A DNA stretch of 64,000 nucleotides from Coriolopsis trogii (lineage: Eukaryota > Basidiomycota > Agaricomycetes > Polyporales > Polyporaceae), in assembly GCA_020543525.1 (NCBI GenBank), contig JAHYIO010000005.1, forward strand, positions 496,001-560,000, in the 5' to 3' direction. Below are positions 11,659 to 22,940 of the stretch, in pieces. The notes under the pieces are model-generated. The model saw nothing but the letters and a program-made list of their open reading frames with translations. It made no database searches and was not told the origin of the DNA. The number at the start of each line of letters is the position of its first letter. Within the stretch, counting starts at the first letter, position 1. The position numbers and the translations under genes are program-made.

Positions 11659-12528
11659 ACGTTGATGGTACAGGCATCGCGCCCACCGTCTACGAAGTAG
11701 TAAGTTTGGTCAGAACATCGCGTTGGCCCATACTTCCATGGGACGAAAACGTTACCTGAGCGAGCGAGATGTATTTCGAGGATCTTGTACACCAGGCCAG
11801 TGCAGAATTTCGTATGACGGAGCATATCAATGGCATGATATCGATGTTATCCGCCGCCGACATATGCATGAGAGGCACGTACTACGGTAGAGGATGTCAA
11901 GCATGTCATCGCATGGGTAACCGTATCCTGTTTTTATGTTGGCTAATTGAGTGATCGAAGAGAAGTCGAGTCACACTCAGGCGGGCGATGGGATCTGCCG
12001 TGATCTGCAGATGTAATATGTACAATGATACGACTTGGCCTTCTCGAGCCTGATCTCAGTAGGCCCTTTCTTTTCGTCATGTCCCGTACCGTCCGGGCCC
12101 AATTGTTGAGCACATTGTGGGGCACATTAAGATGAAGACTGATGGTGGCGACGCTGGCAGTACGAAATGGACGTCCACGAGGCGCACACGCCGTGCGTCT
12201 GTGGCAGAGAGATGATGACAGGTGTGTCGACGTTGTGCACCTTGGCGACTCCCACTCAATCCGAATGAAGCCTTTCCGAGTCTGGTACGCACAGCCGAGG
12301 ATGGTCATGCAGCTTGACCGGTGCCGCCGGAGCGCATATGCGTCCAGCCTGGCGCCCTGATCGAGGAGATGTTTGTTGTCCCTTCGGTCACTGAATGGCT
12401 TTCATCAATCGCTATAAGAACAAAGGCATGAATGCTTGTACATGCCACGGTCCAAGCCCATCCTTCGAGTCTCACCGTTCCCTTCTCCTTTCCTCCTCTC
12501 TGCCGCCCCCTTCGCTCAAATAACGACC
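11659..12528. other. Intergenic region
   Basis: 870 bp without a recognisable gene. Open frames on both strands around 11943-12360 have no family signature. Confidence 0.45.
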
Positions 12529-13316
12529 ATGTACGCCTTCACTCTCCTCTCTGTAGCCCTGCTCGCTAGCCAGGGTGAGTCCTTTGTGCAACTCGCCATT
12601 TGCCGATATTGATGGTAGATTCTGTACTTTCTAGCGGCTGCTTCCGCCATCGTCACCCGGAACGCCTTGGCCGGTCTCCTCAGGAGGCAAACAGGCTTCG
12701 ACCCCTCGTCCATCCCTGAAGAGTGTCAGGACTCCTGCAACAGCGTTGTGAACGCCCTCAACGTCAGTGTCTATCATCGCTGGACGAATATATCGTTCCC
12801 TGACGCTATCATGATCTCTCGCTACAGACCTGCACGGACAACAGCTGTCTCTGCAGCTCCTCCGTCAACGTCGGGCTCTACAACTGTCTCGAATGCGCGC
12901 TCACAATCGCACCCGACGCCGGGCTCATGGCAGAGAGCCAGTCCAACTTGGAGGGTGCGTAATACTGTCTCATGACCCTCGCCGCTTTCGCTCTCCCCTA
13001 ACGAGTCCACGCGTATGCAGACTACGAGGACGCGTGCAAGCAGAGCGGGTTCGGAGTTGCCTCCCTCACGCTCACGCTCCCCCCCAACCCGACGCCCACG
13101 GACCCAGCCGACGCGTCCGCCACGTTCGGGAGCGTCACCGCCACCGAGACTAGTGACGATGCCGACAGCAGCGCCACCGCCGGTAGTGGTGGTGGTGTGT
13201 CTGACCCGCTCGGGTCTGGCGGCGCGAACAGGAACAACGGGGCGGCTGCGACTATGCTCTCGTCTGCGGCTGTGGTCGGTGCCTTTGGCGTCGTCTTTGC
13301 GGTCCTGGCTCTCTAG
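12529..13316 (+). CDS. Small Cys-rich secreted protein with GPI-type C-terminus
   Basis: Four exons: 12529-12574, 12635-12762, 12828-12954 and 13021-13316; 597 nt, 198 residues. An N-terminal signal peptide (MYAFTLLSVALLA) is followed by a region of about 90 residues with eight cysteines (CQDSC, CTDNSCLC, NCLEC and a last C before KQSG), a Pro/Thr/Ser/Gly-rich linker, and a hydrophobic tail preceded by small residues, as in GPI-anchored fungal surface proteins. The eight-Cys count resembles CFEM-like modules, but I cannot confirm the CFEM consensus. Expected location is the plasma membrane outer face or cell wall. The antisense ORF covering this gene is a shadow. Confidence is good for structure and low for function. 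Confidence 0.8.
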
Positions 13317-13741
13317 TGCGGCGCGCGCACAGGCTGTCCTGAGGTGTTGACACGGGTGGTATAAGCGTTGGCCCCTTCTTGTCACGGACTGGGACATATG
13401 TTACGCAGTTCGCACTTACTAAATTTTCAGCGACGATAGTGTACTGCTGCCCGCACGATAATGTAAACGATCTTCTCGGTCCGCTCATCATGCCTCCGGG
13501 TCCACTCGAGTGCGCAGTCGTAGACCTTGAGGAACACGCGCCACGCTCCTCCATCGACGCAAACAACTTGAGAGCATCTACAAGACTGACCTCGTTCACC
13601 AGGCGACGCAAGTCCTGGACCAACTCGTCCACGTCCTGGCCCTGATTTCCCGCCTGCAACGATCGACCCTGGACGACCACAAGCGCGAGCTTCGGCACAC
13701 CCGATGCGCTCGCGTGCGCAATCAGTCGCACAGAGACTGAA
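13317..13741. other. Flank of the TIR element with a possible coding remnant on the minus strand
   Basis: A minus-strand open frame (about 13731 down to 13330) contains a protein-like stretch with a DELVQDLRRLVNEV helix-like segment. It has no start, no splice partner and no family I recognise. It abuts the TIR element, so it could be part of a gene broken by the insertion. Confidence 0.3.
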
Positions 13742-13768
13742 CATCAGGAAAAATCTGAGTTCCTAATT
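13742..13768 (+). repeat. Left terminal inverted repeat
   Basis: 27-bp left TIR, a perfect inverse match to 14957-14983. Confidence 0.85.
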
Positions 13769-14956
13769 AGATCTAATTTAGAGAGCCCTCCCTATAATGC
13801 CGATAATGCCAAATAATGGTAACTAATTTTGACATCGAAGTGTAGAATCGTACAAAACGACTTGTTCGACGTGACTAGTGTTGTAAAGTTACAGCACATA
13901 CGAGACTACGTGTCGTAGAGATGAACCTCGATGTGCGTCGCCAAAATCGAGAGGTGAACCAGGTAAGCGCCGTCGACTGGAGGATCGTCAAGTGCGCCGC
14001 ACCCTGCCCTAAGCTGGGACGGCATTCTCCGAAGGATGTGCAACTGCGCGTCTTCCAATGTTCAACTTTGCACTTCCCTCGTCACCACACTGGGGTTTGC
14101 TCTCGCTGCTGGCATGTTGACTCGTGCATAATCTATGGCTGACTATCAGGCTAGGGCTCACTATCCGGTGCTTGGCTACCCTCTGCTGTCTGCTGGGCCT
14201 TCAGAATGCTAGGCTGCCGGGAGTCAGGACTATTGCTTGTTGCCAACTGGTACTTAACATCGGCCAGAGCCGTGCTGGAGGGACCTCGCGGCACTGAAGG
14301 ACATTGCGGATATGGGGAAGCGAAGAACATGTATGGTGCGTCACACCGCTACCCATCCGGCAGTATCCTGCCAGTGCTGCTATTATAGTTGTCACTGACC
14401 CGCCGTACTTCAGTGAGTCTCTTGCCATTTCAATGATGAAGGCATAGTCCGCTAGGTGTTGGAAATGGTTTTGTGGTACGTACTACCTCGTCCATGGTCA
14501 TTGTGCGACACACTGATGTTTATGTGGGTTCACGGCTATGATGTATAGGTCATCGAAGACTCTTCGTGCGCAGTGTGTAGCCCCCATGGCGCCAAACGCG
14601 TTGAACACCTTGCCATATGACATGAGCGTGTTGCACCAACACCGAGGCGGTGTCCATTCAGATGGGGCGCGTAAGCGAACAGCGGATGGCTTCGTCGTGA
14701 AGAGGACTGTGTATTGCGCTCGAGTGGCTCCGGTATCTACAATAGCCTGGTAGTGTAGTATATGTACCTCCGTACGCATCGATATATTTGTTTTGCACTG
14801 CATAACTGGACCGCAAACCGGGCGTGAACCGCATCGATGAGGGAGCTCTAATGGCATACTAATCGGTCCTATTGTCCCATAATTAGTTGGGACCTAGCGA
14901 ATGACAATAATCGGTCTAATGGCTCTAATTGGCTCTAATTAGAGGTAATTATGGTC

Positions 14957-14983
14957 AATTAGGAACTCAGATTTTTCCTGATG
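14957..14983 (-). repeat. Right terminal inverted repeat
   Basis: 27-bp right TIR, the reverse complement of 13742-13768. Confidence 0.85.
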
Positions 14984-15603
14984 AAGCTGATCAATGGAAG
15001 CGGGCAAGCCGCCCTTGGAAGTGAGCGGCCGGAGGCAAGCTCAAGGGAGGACCGGCTTGCCAGGACGTGGTTACTATGAGCCTGAGGATGGCCCGCGATG
15101 CGAAATCGGCGCCGTCGCCAACACTCCGAGCACAGTATCCACCACTTCGCCGTCCTGACATACGCTGAGGGGGGAAATGCATGGGAAGGCGCTGAACGTG
15201 CGCGTCCAGATGTCCGCTAAGATGTCAATTTCGTCATCTTCGCCCTTCGCTACGAAGTAGTGCTTGCAATTCTCCGGGAGCATCTCGTTCGGTAAGACTT
15301 CGACATGGCATTTTCTATACCAGTGAGCGTGTACCACTGACGGTAGGGGTCGGAGTCGGCATGATCCTGAGCCATGACACGACAGTGACGGTTGGTATAA
15401 GACGATTCAGTATGGAATGACTGGTCCAGGACGAATGAAATGTCGGATTAGTAGAACGTACCTTTCGTTGGAGAAGCCTGGGGAAATTGCACAGGCCTCC
15501 GGGTCAATGCCATGTAGAAAACGCTGCTGTTCCATTAAGAGTACATTAACGAGAAACACGATGGTGCTACGTATCACCAGAATGGCGAGTCCAAATCCAA
15601 CTT
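14984..15603. other. Region between TIR element and F-box gene; possible coding remnant
   Basis: A minus-strand open frame of 87 codons (15074-15337) looks protein-like (LPENCKHYFVAKGEDDEIDIL segment) but is unrecognised. It ends at a stop before the TIR element. No complete gene model was found. Confidence 0.3.
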
Positions 15604-17208
15604 CTAATCAACCTCCATTCCCGCGTCGTCTTCGATCTGAAAATCAAGTTTGCCGACGAGCTTGGCAAGTTCTGCACGATAGAAGTCCAGGGGACGAACA
15701 CCCCTAGTCATGCTCTGCTTTGCGCTCGGTGATTCCATCAGGAGATGGAGCTCCGGGAAACGGACGCCACCAAACCGAACCATGCGCGAATAGAGCCAGC
15801 TCCGTATCTCCTTCAGCGTATCCAGCTCGCCGGCCGAGTTGCGCGTCCAAAGGCACTGCAGCTGCGAGCAGGGCAGATCGTCCCTCTGCAGCGCCTCGAA
15901 GAGCGGCTTGATGTTGCCTCTGTAAGAGGCGTCGTCCACGATCAACGTCCGGAGGTTCGGGTAGTGCTTGAGGGTGAGCACCCAGCTCTCCGCGTCGCCC
16001 ATCCCCTCGATGTCTCCGACGCAGATGAGCTTGGTGAGCGACGAGCCGCCCGGGAACCATTCAGGCAGGAGGGAAGAGAAGAATATGTGCGTGTAGTCGT
16101 GAGACTCTCCAGGCCCGATGTTGCAGCATGTCACGGCGAACTCGATTCTTCCCCCAGCCGACGGCCCCTCGTCCACGGTGCCTCGGAAGAACACGCGTCG
16201 CTCCTCGTTGGCGTGTTCGACGAGGACAGTGAGGCACGTCACGGAGCCCAAGATGGGCAGCCTGTTCCTGAAGGGAGGTTCCACGAGCGCAGAGGCCGTT
16301 GCGTCAACAAGTGCTTCGCGGTCATAACCGGTCAAGTCCATGTTCAGCTGAAGGTCGACGGAAGCCGGGATGTACATATGGGAGAGGAGTTCAGGGATGC
16401 TTTCGCAGGTATCGGTCAAGTCTATCTTGCGGATGTTCGGAAGGGTAACCACACGTCCATCACCCTGTGGTACATCGGAGCGTAAGGCGCAATCGAGAGT
16501 GTGGAATAGCGTGAGGGATTCCAGGGATGTGCATGTGCCGAGCATAGTCAGGAATTGCGAGAGGGGAGTTCGGTGATGAGCGTCCATGAAATGGTACAAA
16601 GTGAGCTCGCGCAGGCCTGCGAACGCATTCGGAGGACCCGCGACCATCATGTCCGTCATATGAAGTGATTGTAGGCTTGGGAGTTGGTAGTTGTTGAGCT
16701 CGATCACCGGAAGGGGCCACATGTGTTGATTGGTTCCCGAGCGGGGCATGACGCCAAGGCCCAGGTGCTTGAGACCGGGGATCTGGGTCTGGATGGTGGT
16801 GGTGTGCTGCGCATATTGGTCCCTGAAAAGAAAGAAGTGCTCCAGCAATTGAAGGCGGTGACCGTGTGGTGCAAGACGGTTCATTATCCCCGCAAAGTCG
16901 AACACGCTATTGCCGCGGAAGTTGACTTGCAAAGGGAGCTGCTGCGACCGCTCCAAGCAAAGCCTCGTCCAGCTTGAGTCCAGGTTACTAACGACTTCGA
17001 TGTCGTGCCAGAACTCCGCTGCTGTGCGGATGATCTCCCGCCAACGTGCGCAGACTTCCATGAGAATGAGCCAGTACGGCTTTGCGCGGGTCGTGCAGCC
17101 GGGATTAGCGAGGATGAAGACTTCGATTAGAAGCTCGTCCGGAAGATCCTGTATGTAGGACCACGCTGTAGCAGCGCCAATGCGAGACATCCTCGGCTGG
17201 GCATACAT
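15604..17208 (-). CDS. F-box protein with LRR-like C-terminal region
   Basis: A single uninterrupted frame of 534 residues from ATG at 17208 to TAA at 15604. The F-box lies at about residues 20-70 (IQDLPDELLIEVF, then CARWREI and FWHDIEV), the arrangement typical of Agaricomycete F-box proteins. The rest shows irregular leucine-rich strands (for example the LPNIRKIDL and YPNLRTLIVD blocks). F-box proteins bind SKP1 and present substrates to the SCF ubiquitin ligase. A second Met (MSRIG) lies six codons downstream and could also be the start. The C-terminal third is clearly paralogous to the fragment at 1-463. A TATATA-like element occurs about 150 bp upstream. Substrate unknown. Confidence 0.88.
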   Translation of the reverse strand: MYAQPRMSRIGAATAWSYIQDLPDELLIEVFILANPGCTTRAKPYWLILMEVCARWREIIRTAAEFWHDIEVVSNLDSSWTRLCLERSQQLPLQVNFRGNSVFDFAGIMNRLAPHGHRLQLLEHFFLFRDQYAQHTTTIQTQIPGLKHLGLGVMPRSGTNQHMWPLPVIELNNYQLPSLQSLHMTDMMVAGPPNAFAGLRELTLYHFMDAHHRTPLSQFLTMLGTCTSLESLTLFHTLDCALRSDVPQGDGRVVTLPNIRKIDLTDTCESIPELLSHMYIPASVDLQLNMDLTGYDREALVDATASALVEPPFRNRLPILGSVTCLTVLVEHANEERRVFFRGTVDEGPSAGGRIEFAVTCCNIGPGESHDYTHIFFSSLLPEWFPGGSSLTKLICVGDIEGMGDAESWVLTLKHYPNLRTLIVDDASYRGNIKPLFEALQRDDLPCSQLQCLWTRNSAGELDTLKEIRSWLYSRMVRFGGVRFPELHLLMESPSAKQSMTRGVRPLDFYRAELAKLVGKLDFQIEDDAGMEVD

Positions 17209-18391
17209 CTATTGAGCAGTGTCAGATTCACTGGGGATGGGCGCGGTGTGCTGGTAAGGACTACGCACTGTGATGACTGATTGGGGAAGGCGATTTAGTG
17301 AGGACACGTTGGGACGGCTCGGGGTAGTGGTACAGGTATAGAACACACAACACGGTCTATATACATCTCGCGTAATCACCCCTTTGCCCTATGGGCTCAG
17401 GGGACAAGTCAAAGCGTGCTTAGGAATCTGAGACGTCAACGCACCAAACTGTCAAGAGGACATGGTCGACACGACCAGTGTCGTTCTGGAGAAAGCTCTG
17501 ACTTGACAGCTGACAAGACTCCAGGCTTTGCTCAATAGGCGGTAGCCACCAAGACACAAGCCGTCACATTTGGAGTTATTAGACTCGTAGCGACGATCAT
17601 CCAGGTTTCACTGGCAGATGCACTGTGTGGCCCATGCTCCTAGCTCATCACATGAAAAGAGCCGTTAGTTGACACTGTGACACACTCAGTGCTCCAAACA
17701 TAAAGATAGATCTAATTTCACGCACCAATTGAGCCCGATGTTGCTAGGCCCGGCGGCGGTGCTTGTGCCTGGCCGAGCATGAGAGTTCATTCAACATCTA
17801 TTATAGCCGTCTTGGAATTGATATAATACCGATTGCTCCCAGTCCAGACTTGAGAGATGACGAACTCGAAGCCTACGACAGCGGCGAAATGGCAAACAAT
17901 ACCGAGCCTTTCAGTACTGGGTCAGATTTTTCAGCAATGCCTTGTTAAGTTCGTCTTACTCTAGAGTTTGAGCTGTTTTCTTTGTTGATGCGGCTATCAT
18001 AGCGCGGCAGGAGTAGGTGGGATGAAGGGCCTGAGCAAGTCGCGCGCCGCTCGCGATTGCGACGCACAGCCGCAGGGCGCTCAAGGCATGTGCCTCTACG
18101 TTCGTCGTAGAGCAACTTGGTTTTGTTCTGGCTTCATACTCCGTTCGCTCTTCCAAACAATACTAGATCCCAACCTGTGAGGTAGCCTCAAAGACGGCCC
18201 TTCAAATTCGCTGAAGCCATTCCCGTGAGACTGACCGCGACGCGACACGCGAGGCACGTGACGGACACGAGTATAACAGGCGCTTTTGAGGTTGCCCATT
18301 ATCCGCCTTCTGCCAATAGCTGCAACCACGAGGTTTCCGTGCGGACACCTCTCTCAGGACTGCGACTCGACGAATCTTATCGACCATCAAT
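17209..18391. other. Intergenic region
   Basis: 1.2 kb; the proximal part is the promoter/5' UTR of the F-box gene. A 61-codon plus-strand ORF at 17763-17948 and short minus-strand ORFs have no supporting evidence. Confidence 0.45.
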
Positions 18392-18550
18392 ATGAGCACG
18401 CCGTTCTCAGGCCATATATCCCCCACAGCTTGCCTTCAGCCCTCAGCCCCCGACCCTCTTTCCGCGAACATCCACCTCACAATCCTCAAACGGCGCGCTC
18501 CACATCTTTTCAACCTTCGATCTCGCACTCGACGGCTCAAACGGACCACA

Positions 18551-20877
18551 ATGTCTGGCGTACATCCTCTCATCCATTCAATGGTCAGTAACGACGACGG
18601 TGACTGGGGCAGATCTCAACAAATCATCTGCCATCGTCTAGTCGAGGGTGATCTACATTCGGACGCTGCCCAGAACGTTAGCAGCTTTCTGAACACAAAG
18701 GGCCTTATGGAGGATCCAGTTGACGAAAGATGGGCCACCCAATATGAAGCGTTGTTCGGCGCCGTTCAACAAGCCTTTGCCATCACTATGCCTATGCACG
18801 CTTTCCCTTGTACCGAAGATGCGTGTCGCATACTCGTCAACAAGCCTCAGGAAGGGTGGAAAGCCGCCATTTCTTCCGAACAGCGTGCAACCCTGTCCGA
18901 GGATTTCCCGCGTCTTTTCCAACTTTTCGATTACTTTTGCGACTGTCTCCACCCCCATATGCAAGCGTTGATCAATCGCTCGGTCGAGGATAGTGACGTT
19001 CGCGACGATCAGCTTACCCAACTCATGCGGACTGTCATCGAAGCAATGCCGATGATCTCTCGTGACTCGTCCTATTTGGACGACGCCACGGACATTCCCT
19101 CCCAAGCGACCCCTCCCGTCGCGCATGCGAACGATGACGCAGATTCGTTCGATGATTCCTCGGACTCGTTTTCTGATGATGCTGTTACGACCGAGCCCGG
19201 CGGACGATTCGTCGTGGGTTCGAATTATGGACACGGTGGGTGGACGTCTAATATGCTGCACAAGCTCACTAACATATTTCACTCCGACGCAATCAGTGCA
19301 GCTGCCGAATGACGAATCGGAAGGCAATCACGCATCTCGACTCCCTCCCGCTCAGCGTCACGCTGTAGCAGTTTCTGGACAGTCGTCACTTGACACCTCG
19401 AGGGAGGATCTGCAAGGTACGTACGACTCATGAGGATCGCACCGGCCGAAGTACTAAGATCGAGTTCTGTAGATGTTCGTGGTCTTGCACCGCCAATTAG
19501 CACGATTACCGTCGTCCCCTCTCTGCCTGAGTCAGTATCGGTTGATCGCCCTGAAGTTGTCGGAGTCCCCGATCCCGCCGGGTCTAGCAGAACTTCTTGC
19601 TATACTTCGCGGCCACTGGCACTTACTTCGAGCATGGCGGCGGAAGATATGCGCAGCGTGGATGCAGTCGCTCAGGCGCAGTCGACCTCGCACACGACAT
19701 CACGGGTGGTGGACGACATGTCCATGACTGGCGTCATTCTCCCCCATTCCCAGGCGCATTCGACCTCTCACCTAACATCAGGCTCGGCGGAGGACATGTT
19801 ATCGACTAGCCGGCTCCGCCCCAGGTCTCGACCGCATCCGATCTTGAACTTGAATCTGACGTCAAGAACGATGGAAGACATGTCCATGACTGGCGTCGTC
19901 TCCCCCAGCCACGTCCGTGGTGCACTATCATCTACAACTACAGAGGCTGCGCAGCGCCCGACCGCCGCCGTTGCGCCAGACAGCCAGATATCCCCCTCCG
20001 TTTCATCGTCCAGATCCTTGTCCCGCTCCCCGAGTCGTGCCAGCGCGAGGCGTCCGATCACTCCCCATGCCGAGACACCTCACGAAGCTGTGCATGGTCT
20101 CTCTAAGTCAGACGCGACGAAAGCGCCCAGTCGTAGGTTCGTGTCGTCGACACCCATCGCCAAACTAGGAGAACGCAAAGTGTCGGATGGGAGCGCATCG
20201 CAGACTAGTAGCTCGGGCCTCGAAAGCAGTGCGTGTCTTCGTCCTTTTGTCCGTTGTCGCATCTCACGTCGTGAACGTCGCGCGTAGTGCCTAGCGGGTT
20301 CACGATCGCGCCCACATCCCCGCAGGAGTCTGGGCGGTCCGGATCCCCACGAGGCTCTGAACGGTCCGGATCCCCTGTAGCATCAGAGAAAGCGGCCCGC
20401 AACTCCAAACTGGCGGCACTGGAGCTTCAACTCAAGTTGAAGGACGCGAAGATCAGCATGCAGGCACAGTTGCTTGATACTCTCAAGAGGGAACATGACA
20501 AGATGATAGGGATACTGGATGCGCACCTGGCATACGTTAAGAAAGAACGGGAGGAGGATGCAAAGCGTTACGCAGCGGCACGAGAGGAGGACGCGAAGCG
20601 TTACGCAGCGGAACGGGAGCGTTACGAGGCAGAACGGAAGCTGGATGCGGAGCGTTATGCAGCGGAACGGGAGCGTCACGAGGCAGAACGGAAGCTGGAT
20701 GCTGAGCGATACGAGGCAGAACGGAAGCTGGATGCTGAGCGTTACGCAGCGGAACGGGAGCGTTACGAAGCAGAACGAAAGCTGGATGCCGAGCGTTACG
20801 ACAGACAAGCGCAGCGTCACAGCGAAGAGATGATGGAACTCGTGAAGCTGCTCACGGGGAGAACCTCTACGTCGTAG
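18551..20877 (+). CDS. Unrecognised Ser-rich protein with C-terminal repeat coiled coil
   Basis: Exons are 18551-19235, 19297-19416, 19473-20228 and 20288-20877; phases match throughout and give 716 residues. An alternative in-frame ATG at 18392 would add 53 residues of low-complexity, basic sequence. The N-terminal 200 residues are globular-looking and unrecognised, followed by an acidic Asp/Ser stretch. The middle is disordered and Ser/Pro/Thr-rich, with degenerate repeats around an (E/D)DM-x-S core (EDMRSV, DDMSMTGV, EDMLST, EDMSMTGV). The C-terminus (about 540-710) is a charged coiled coil made of near-identical units of the type ERYEAERKLDA. I do not recognise a family. It could be a scaffold or nuclear protein, but nothing in the sequence proves this. 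It sits between two F-box genes. Confidence 0.65.
20555..20805 (+). repeat. Coding tandem repeat (Glu/Arg-rich coiled coil)
   Basis: Several imperfect copies of units encoding ERYAAER, ERYEAER and KLDAERY follow one another. The DNA copies (for example GAGGCAGAACGGAAGCTGGA) are almost identical, indicating recent slippage or unequal exchange. All length changes are multiples of three. Confidence 0.8.
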
Positions 20878-21275
20878 TACCAACCATGGCTTGCGCACGA
20901 ATCCTACAAATGATGAACTATTGTAGACCATATTGCCGCTGAACGCCTGACCTGCTGGAATATGTTAGTAGCAGAGGGTATAAGCTTGAAGCCGATACTA
21001 GTTCCACCCGAATGAGTCTCCGGTAGTAGTAGGAGAGTACTCACCGTGAGCGTATTCCAAACGCGAATAGATGGCATGTAAAGGCGGCTGTTAGAAGGAC
21101 GTGCCTATAAGCAAGTCGCCAATGACGCAGAACAATGGTCGTATTCGCGCATGGAGCATATATCATAAGGGCATACGAGGTACATGTGGTTCATACAGGT
21201 AAACGCATAGCTACTAATAGACAGAAACAAGATTCAAGAATCGCAACGGCGAGACAACGCCAATGAGTTCATAGC
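20878..21275. other. Intergenic region between convergent genes
   Basis: About 400 bp between the 3' ends of the coiled-coil gene and the F-box gene. Nothing recognisable. Confidence 0.5.
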
Positions 21276-22940
21276 TCAGGTCTCAACATCGTACATTTGT
21301 ACGTCTCCTCGAACCAGCTTCTGGATCTCACCAACGACCATATCGTGGTACGCATTCATGTCCTGGCGGAGATCCCTCCCTTGGAACTCCACCTCTAGCG
21401 ATTCGAGACACCGCCCGACGATGTAACGCCTCCTTAGAGCTTCCATCAGGCGAGGGAGGAACTCGACCATCCAGGGCGTCGACGCACAGCACAAAGAGCG
21501 GAGGTTCGGCAGCAAGAACGTCTGCCCAGGTACGACAATGCTTCCGTCCTGGGCGGTCTGCATGTCAGGGGTGAGCAATCCGGCGAGGTCCGTTTGCAGG
21601 TGGTTGACCCCGCCATACGTGAGAGATGTGATGGACGGGAACATCCGGAAGACGCATGCGACCACCGGGCTAGGCATGTTGCTTCCCGCGGGACAGATGC
21701 AGAGGTCTGTGAGTGGCGCGCGGGCGAAGAGTTTTGTGAAATGCATTGCTGCGTCCACAGCGGTGTATCGCCAGAGCTCGGACTTCCAGCATTCTTCGAA
21801 CTCAACAGAAAGCATCCCGACTCCGTCAGGGCCATAGCAAAACAGGTCACGGTCCTTCAGGGTGGCATCAACGGCAGTGTGGAGGATGGGGATGCACGAC
21901 GCGTCTTGGGGGATGACGCTAAGCAGCCCGGTTGACGCTAGGTTGTCGGTTGGGTTCTCTAGGTCAATCCGGACGCGGACATCGAGCTTCGTGTGGGCGC
22001 TGAGCCGCATATGCGACAGCAGCCCGTGTACCTCCGGAGGGTGCTCGGTTTCAAGGAATATGCGGCGGAGGTTCGGGAGCGAGACGGTCAGGCGGGAACG
22101 CTGACCACCGTCACTAACAGGGAACGACCGGTCGATCTTGAGGAACTCGAGCCGGTTGCAAGACTGGAGAGCGCGTAGAAAGACATCGAAATCCATCTCC
22201 TCAACTTCCGGCGAAGGTCCGAGGTAGAGAGAGCGCAGACACGGGATGATAGGCGAGCGCCAGTCGAAGCGCAAGTGGGTGACCTCTACTGTATGAAGAG
22301 CGGGTAGGAGGCGCGGATGGAGACGGGGCACGTATTGACCTCCATTGTGATGGGGCATCGTATTGATCCAAAGCTCCGTCAGGGCAGGCATCGGCGTGCG
22401 CGAAAGCAACGGGACCAGGCTATCCACCGTGTCCCCCACAAGTGCGACAACAATGAGCTTCCTGATCCTGTGCGCGTTCGCGAGGAGGTTCGTCATGTAA
22501 TTAGGGATAACCTCCGGATCGTGGAAGGTGATGTCGACGGTCGCCTGCTTGGAGTACTGCAGCGCGATGGGGAGGACGCTGCCCGTCTCTCCAACGTCAA
22601 TTCTTCTCCAGAGATTGACGTCTTCGATAGCGGCTTTCCGCCAATTGTGGCATGTCGCAGAAGCCTCCAGCCACCCTTTTTGTTCCCTGTAGAGCCTCCA
22701 CGGTGGAAGATTGTCGACAACTTCGATGTCGACCATTTGAGCAAAGATCTTACACAACAGCTCCGGCGGCAGGTCCTTCCTGGAGGTGGAAGGAAGAAAA
22801 GACGTCGATGTCCCCGAAGCGTGGGTGCGAGGACGAGCAGGCCACAGACGCTTGGTAATCTCGCGTAGAGGCACAGACGGCGGGACAATATTATGCTGAC
22901 GCCAGGGGATGGAATCAGTCACGAGGGAAAAGGACTTCAT
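21276..22940 (-). CDS. F-box protein
   Basis: A single open frame of 554 residues from ATG at 22940 to a TGA at 21276. The F-box is at about residues 55-115: RKDLPPELLCKIF, then ATCHNWRKAA and NLWRRIDV, again the Agaricomycete layout. The remaining 430 residues carry repeated Leu-rich blocks (LPNLRRIFLE, LPALHTVEVTHL, LPNLRSLC), suggesting an LRR-like solenoid. It is expected to be an SCF substrate adaptor. It is distant from the gene at 15604-17208 and lacks the PSAGG block shared by that gene and the left-edge fragment. A 60-nt leader of 20 codons before residue 21 is Ser/Pro-rich. No intron is needed. Confidence 0.87.
   Translation of the reverse strand: MKSFSLVTDSIPWRQHNIVPPSVPLREITKRLWPARPRTHASGTSTSFLPSTSRKDLPPELLCKIFAQMVDIEVVDNLPPWRLYREQKGWLEASATCHNWRKAAIEDVNLWRRIDVGETGSVLPIALQYSKQATVDITFHDPEVIPNYMTNLLANAHRIRKLIVVALVGDTVDSLVPLLSRTPMPALTELWINTMPHHNGGQYVPRLHPRLLPALHTVEVTHLRFDWRSPIIPCLRSLYLGPSPEVEEMDFDVFLRALQSCNRLEFLKIDRSFPVSDGGQRSRLTVSLPNLRRIFLETEHPPEVHGLLSHMRLSAHTKLDVRVRIDLENPTDNLASTGLLSVIPQDASCIPILHTAVDATLKDRDLFCYGPDGVGMLSVEFEECWKSELWRYTAVDAAMHFTKLFARAPLTDLCICPAGSNMPSPVVACVFRMFPSITSLTYGGVNHLQTDLAGLLTPDMQTAQDGSIVVPGQTFLLPNLRSLCCASTPWMVEFLPRLMEALRRRYIVGRCLESLEVEFQGRDLRQDMNAYHDMVVGEIQKLVRGDVQMYDVET

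Larger units (their letters stand above)
13742..14983. mobile_element. Non-autonomous DNA transposon (MITE-like) with 27-bp perfect TIRs
   Basis: Bases 13742-13768 and the reverse complement of 14957-14983 are identical over 27 bp, beginning CATCAGGAAAAATCTGAG. The ends just inside are AT-rich with repeated TAATT and CTAATTAGAG words on both sides, unlike the surrounding GC-rich DNA. Total length is 1242 bp. No ORF long enough for a transposase is present, so it would need transposition proteins in trans. The flanking bases are ...CTGAA on the left and AAGCTGA on the right; no convincing target-site duplication longer than AA is visible, so the exact ends are uncertain by a few bases. Confidence 0.75.

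Noticed and set aside
12822..13397. Minus-strand ORF of 191 codons opposite the Cys-rich secreted gene
   Set aside because: It is a shadow caused by GC-rich third positions; the plus-strand gene has signal peptide, eight Cys and matching splice sites.
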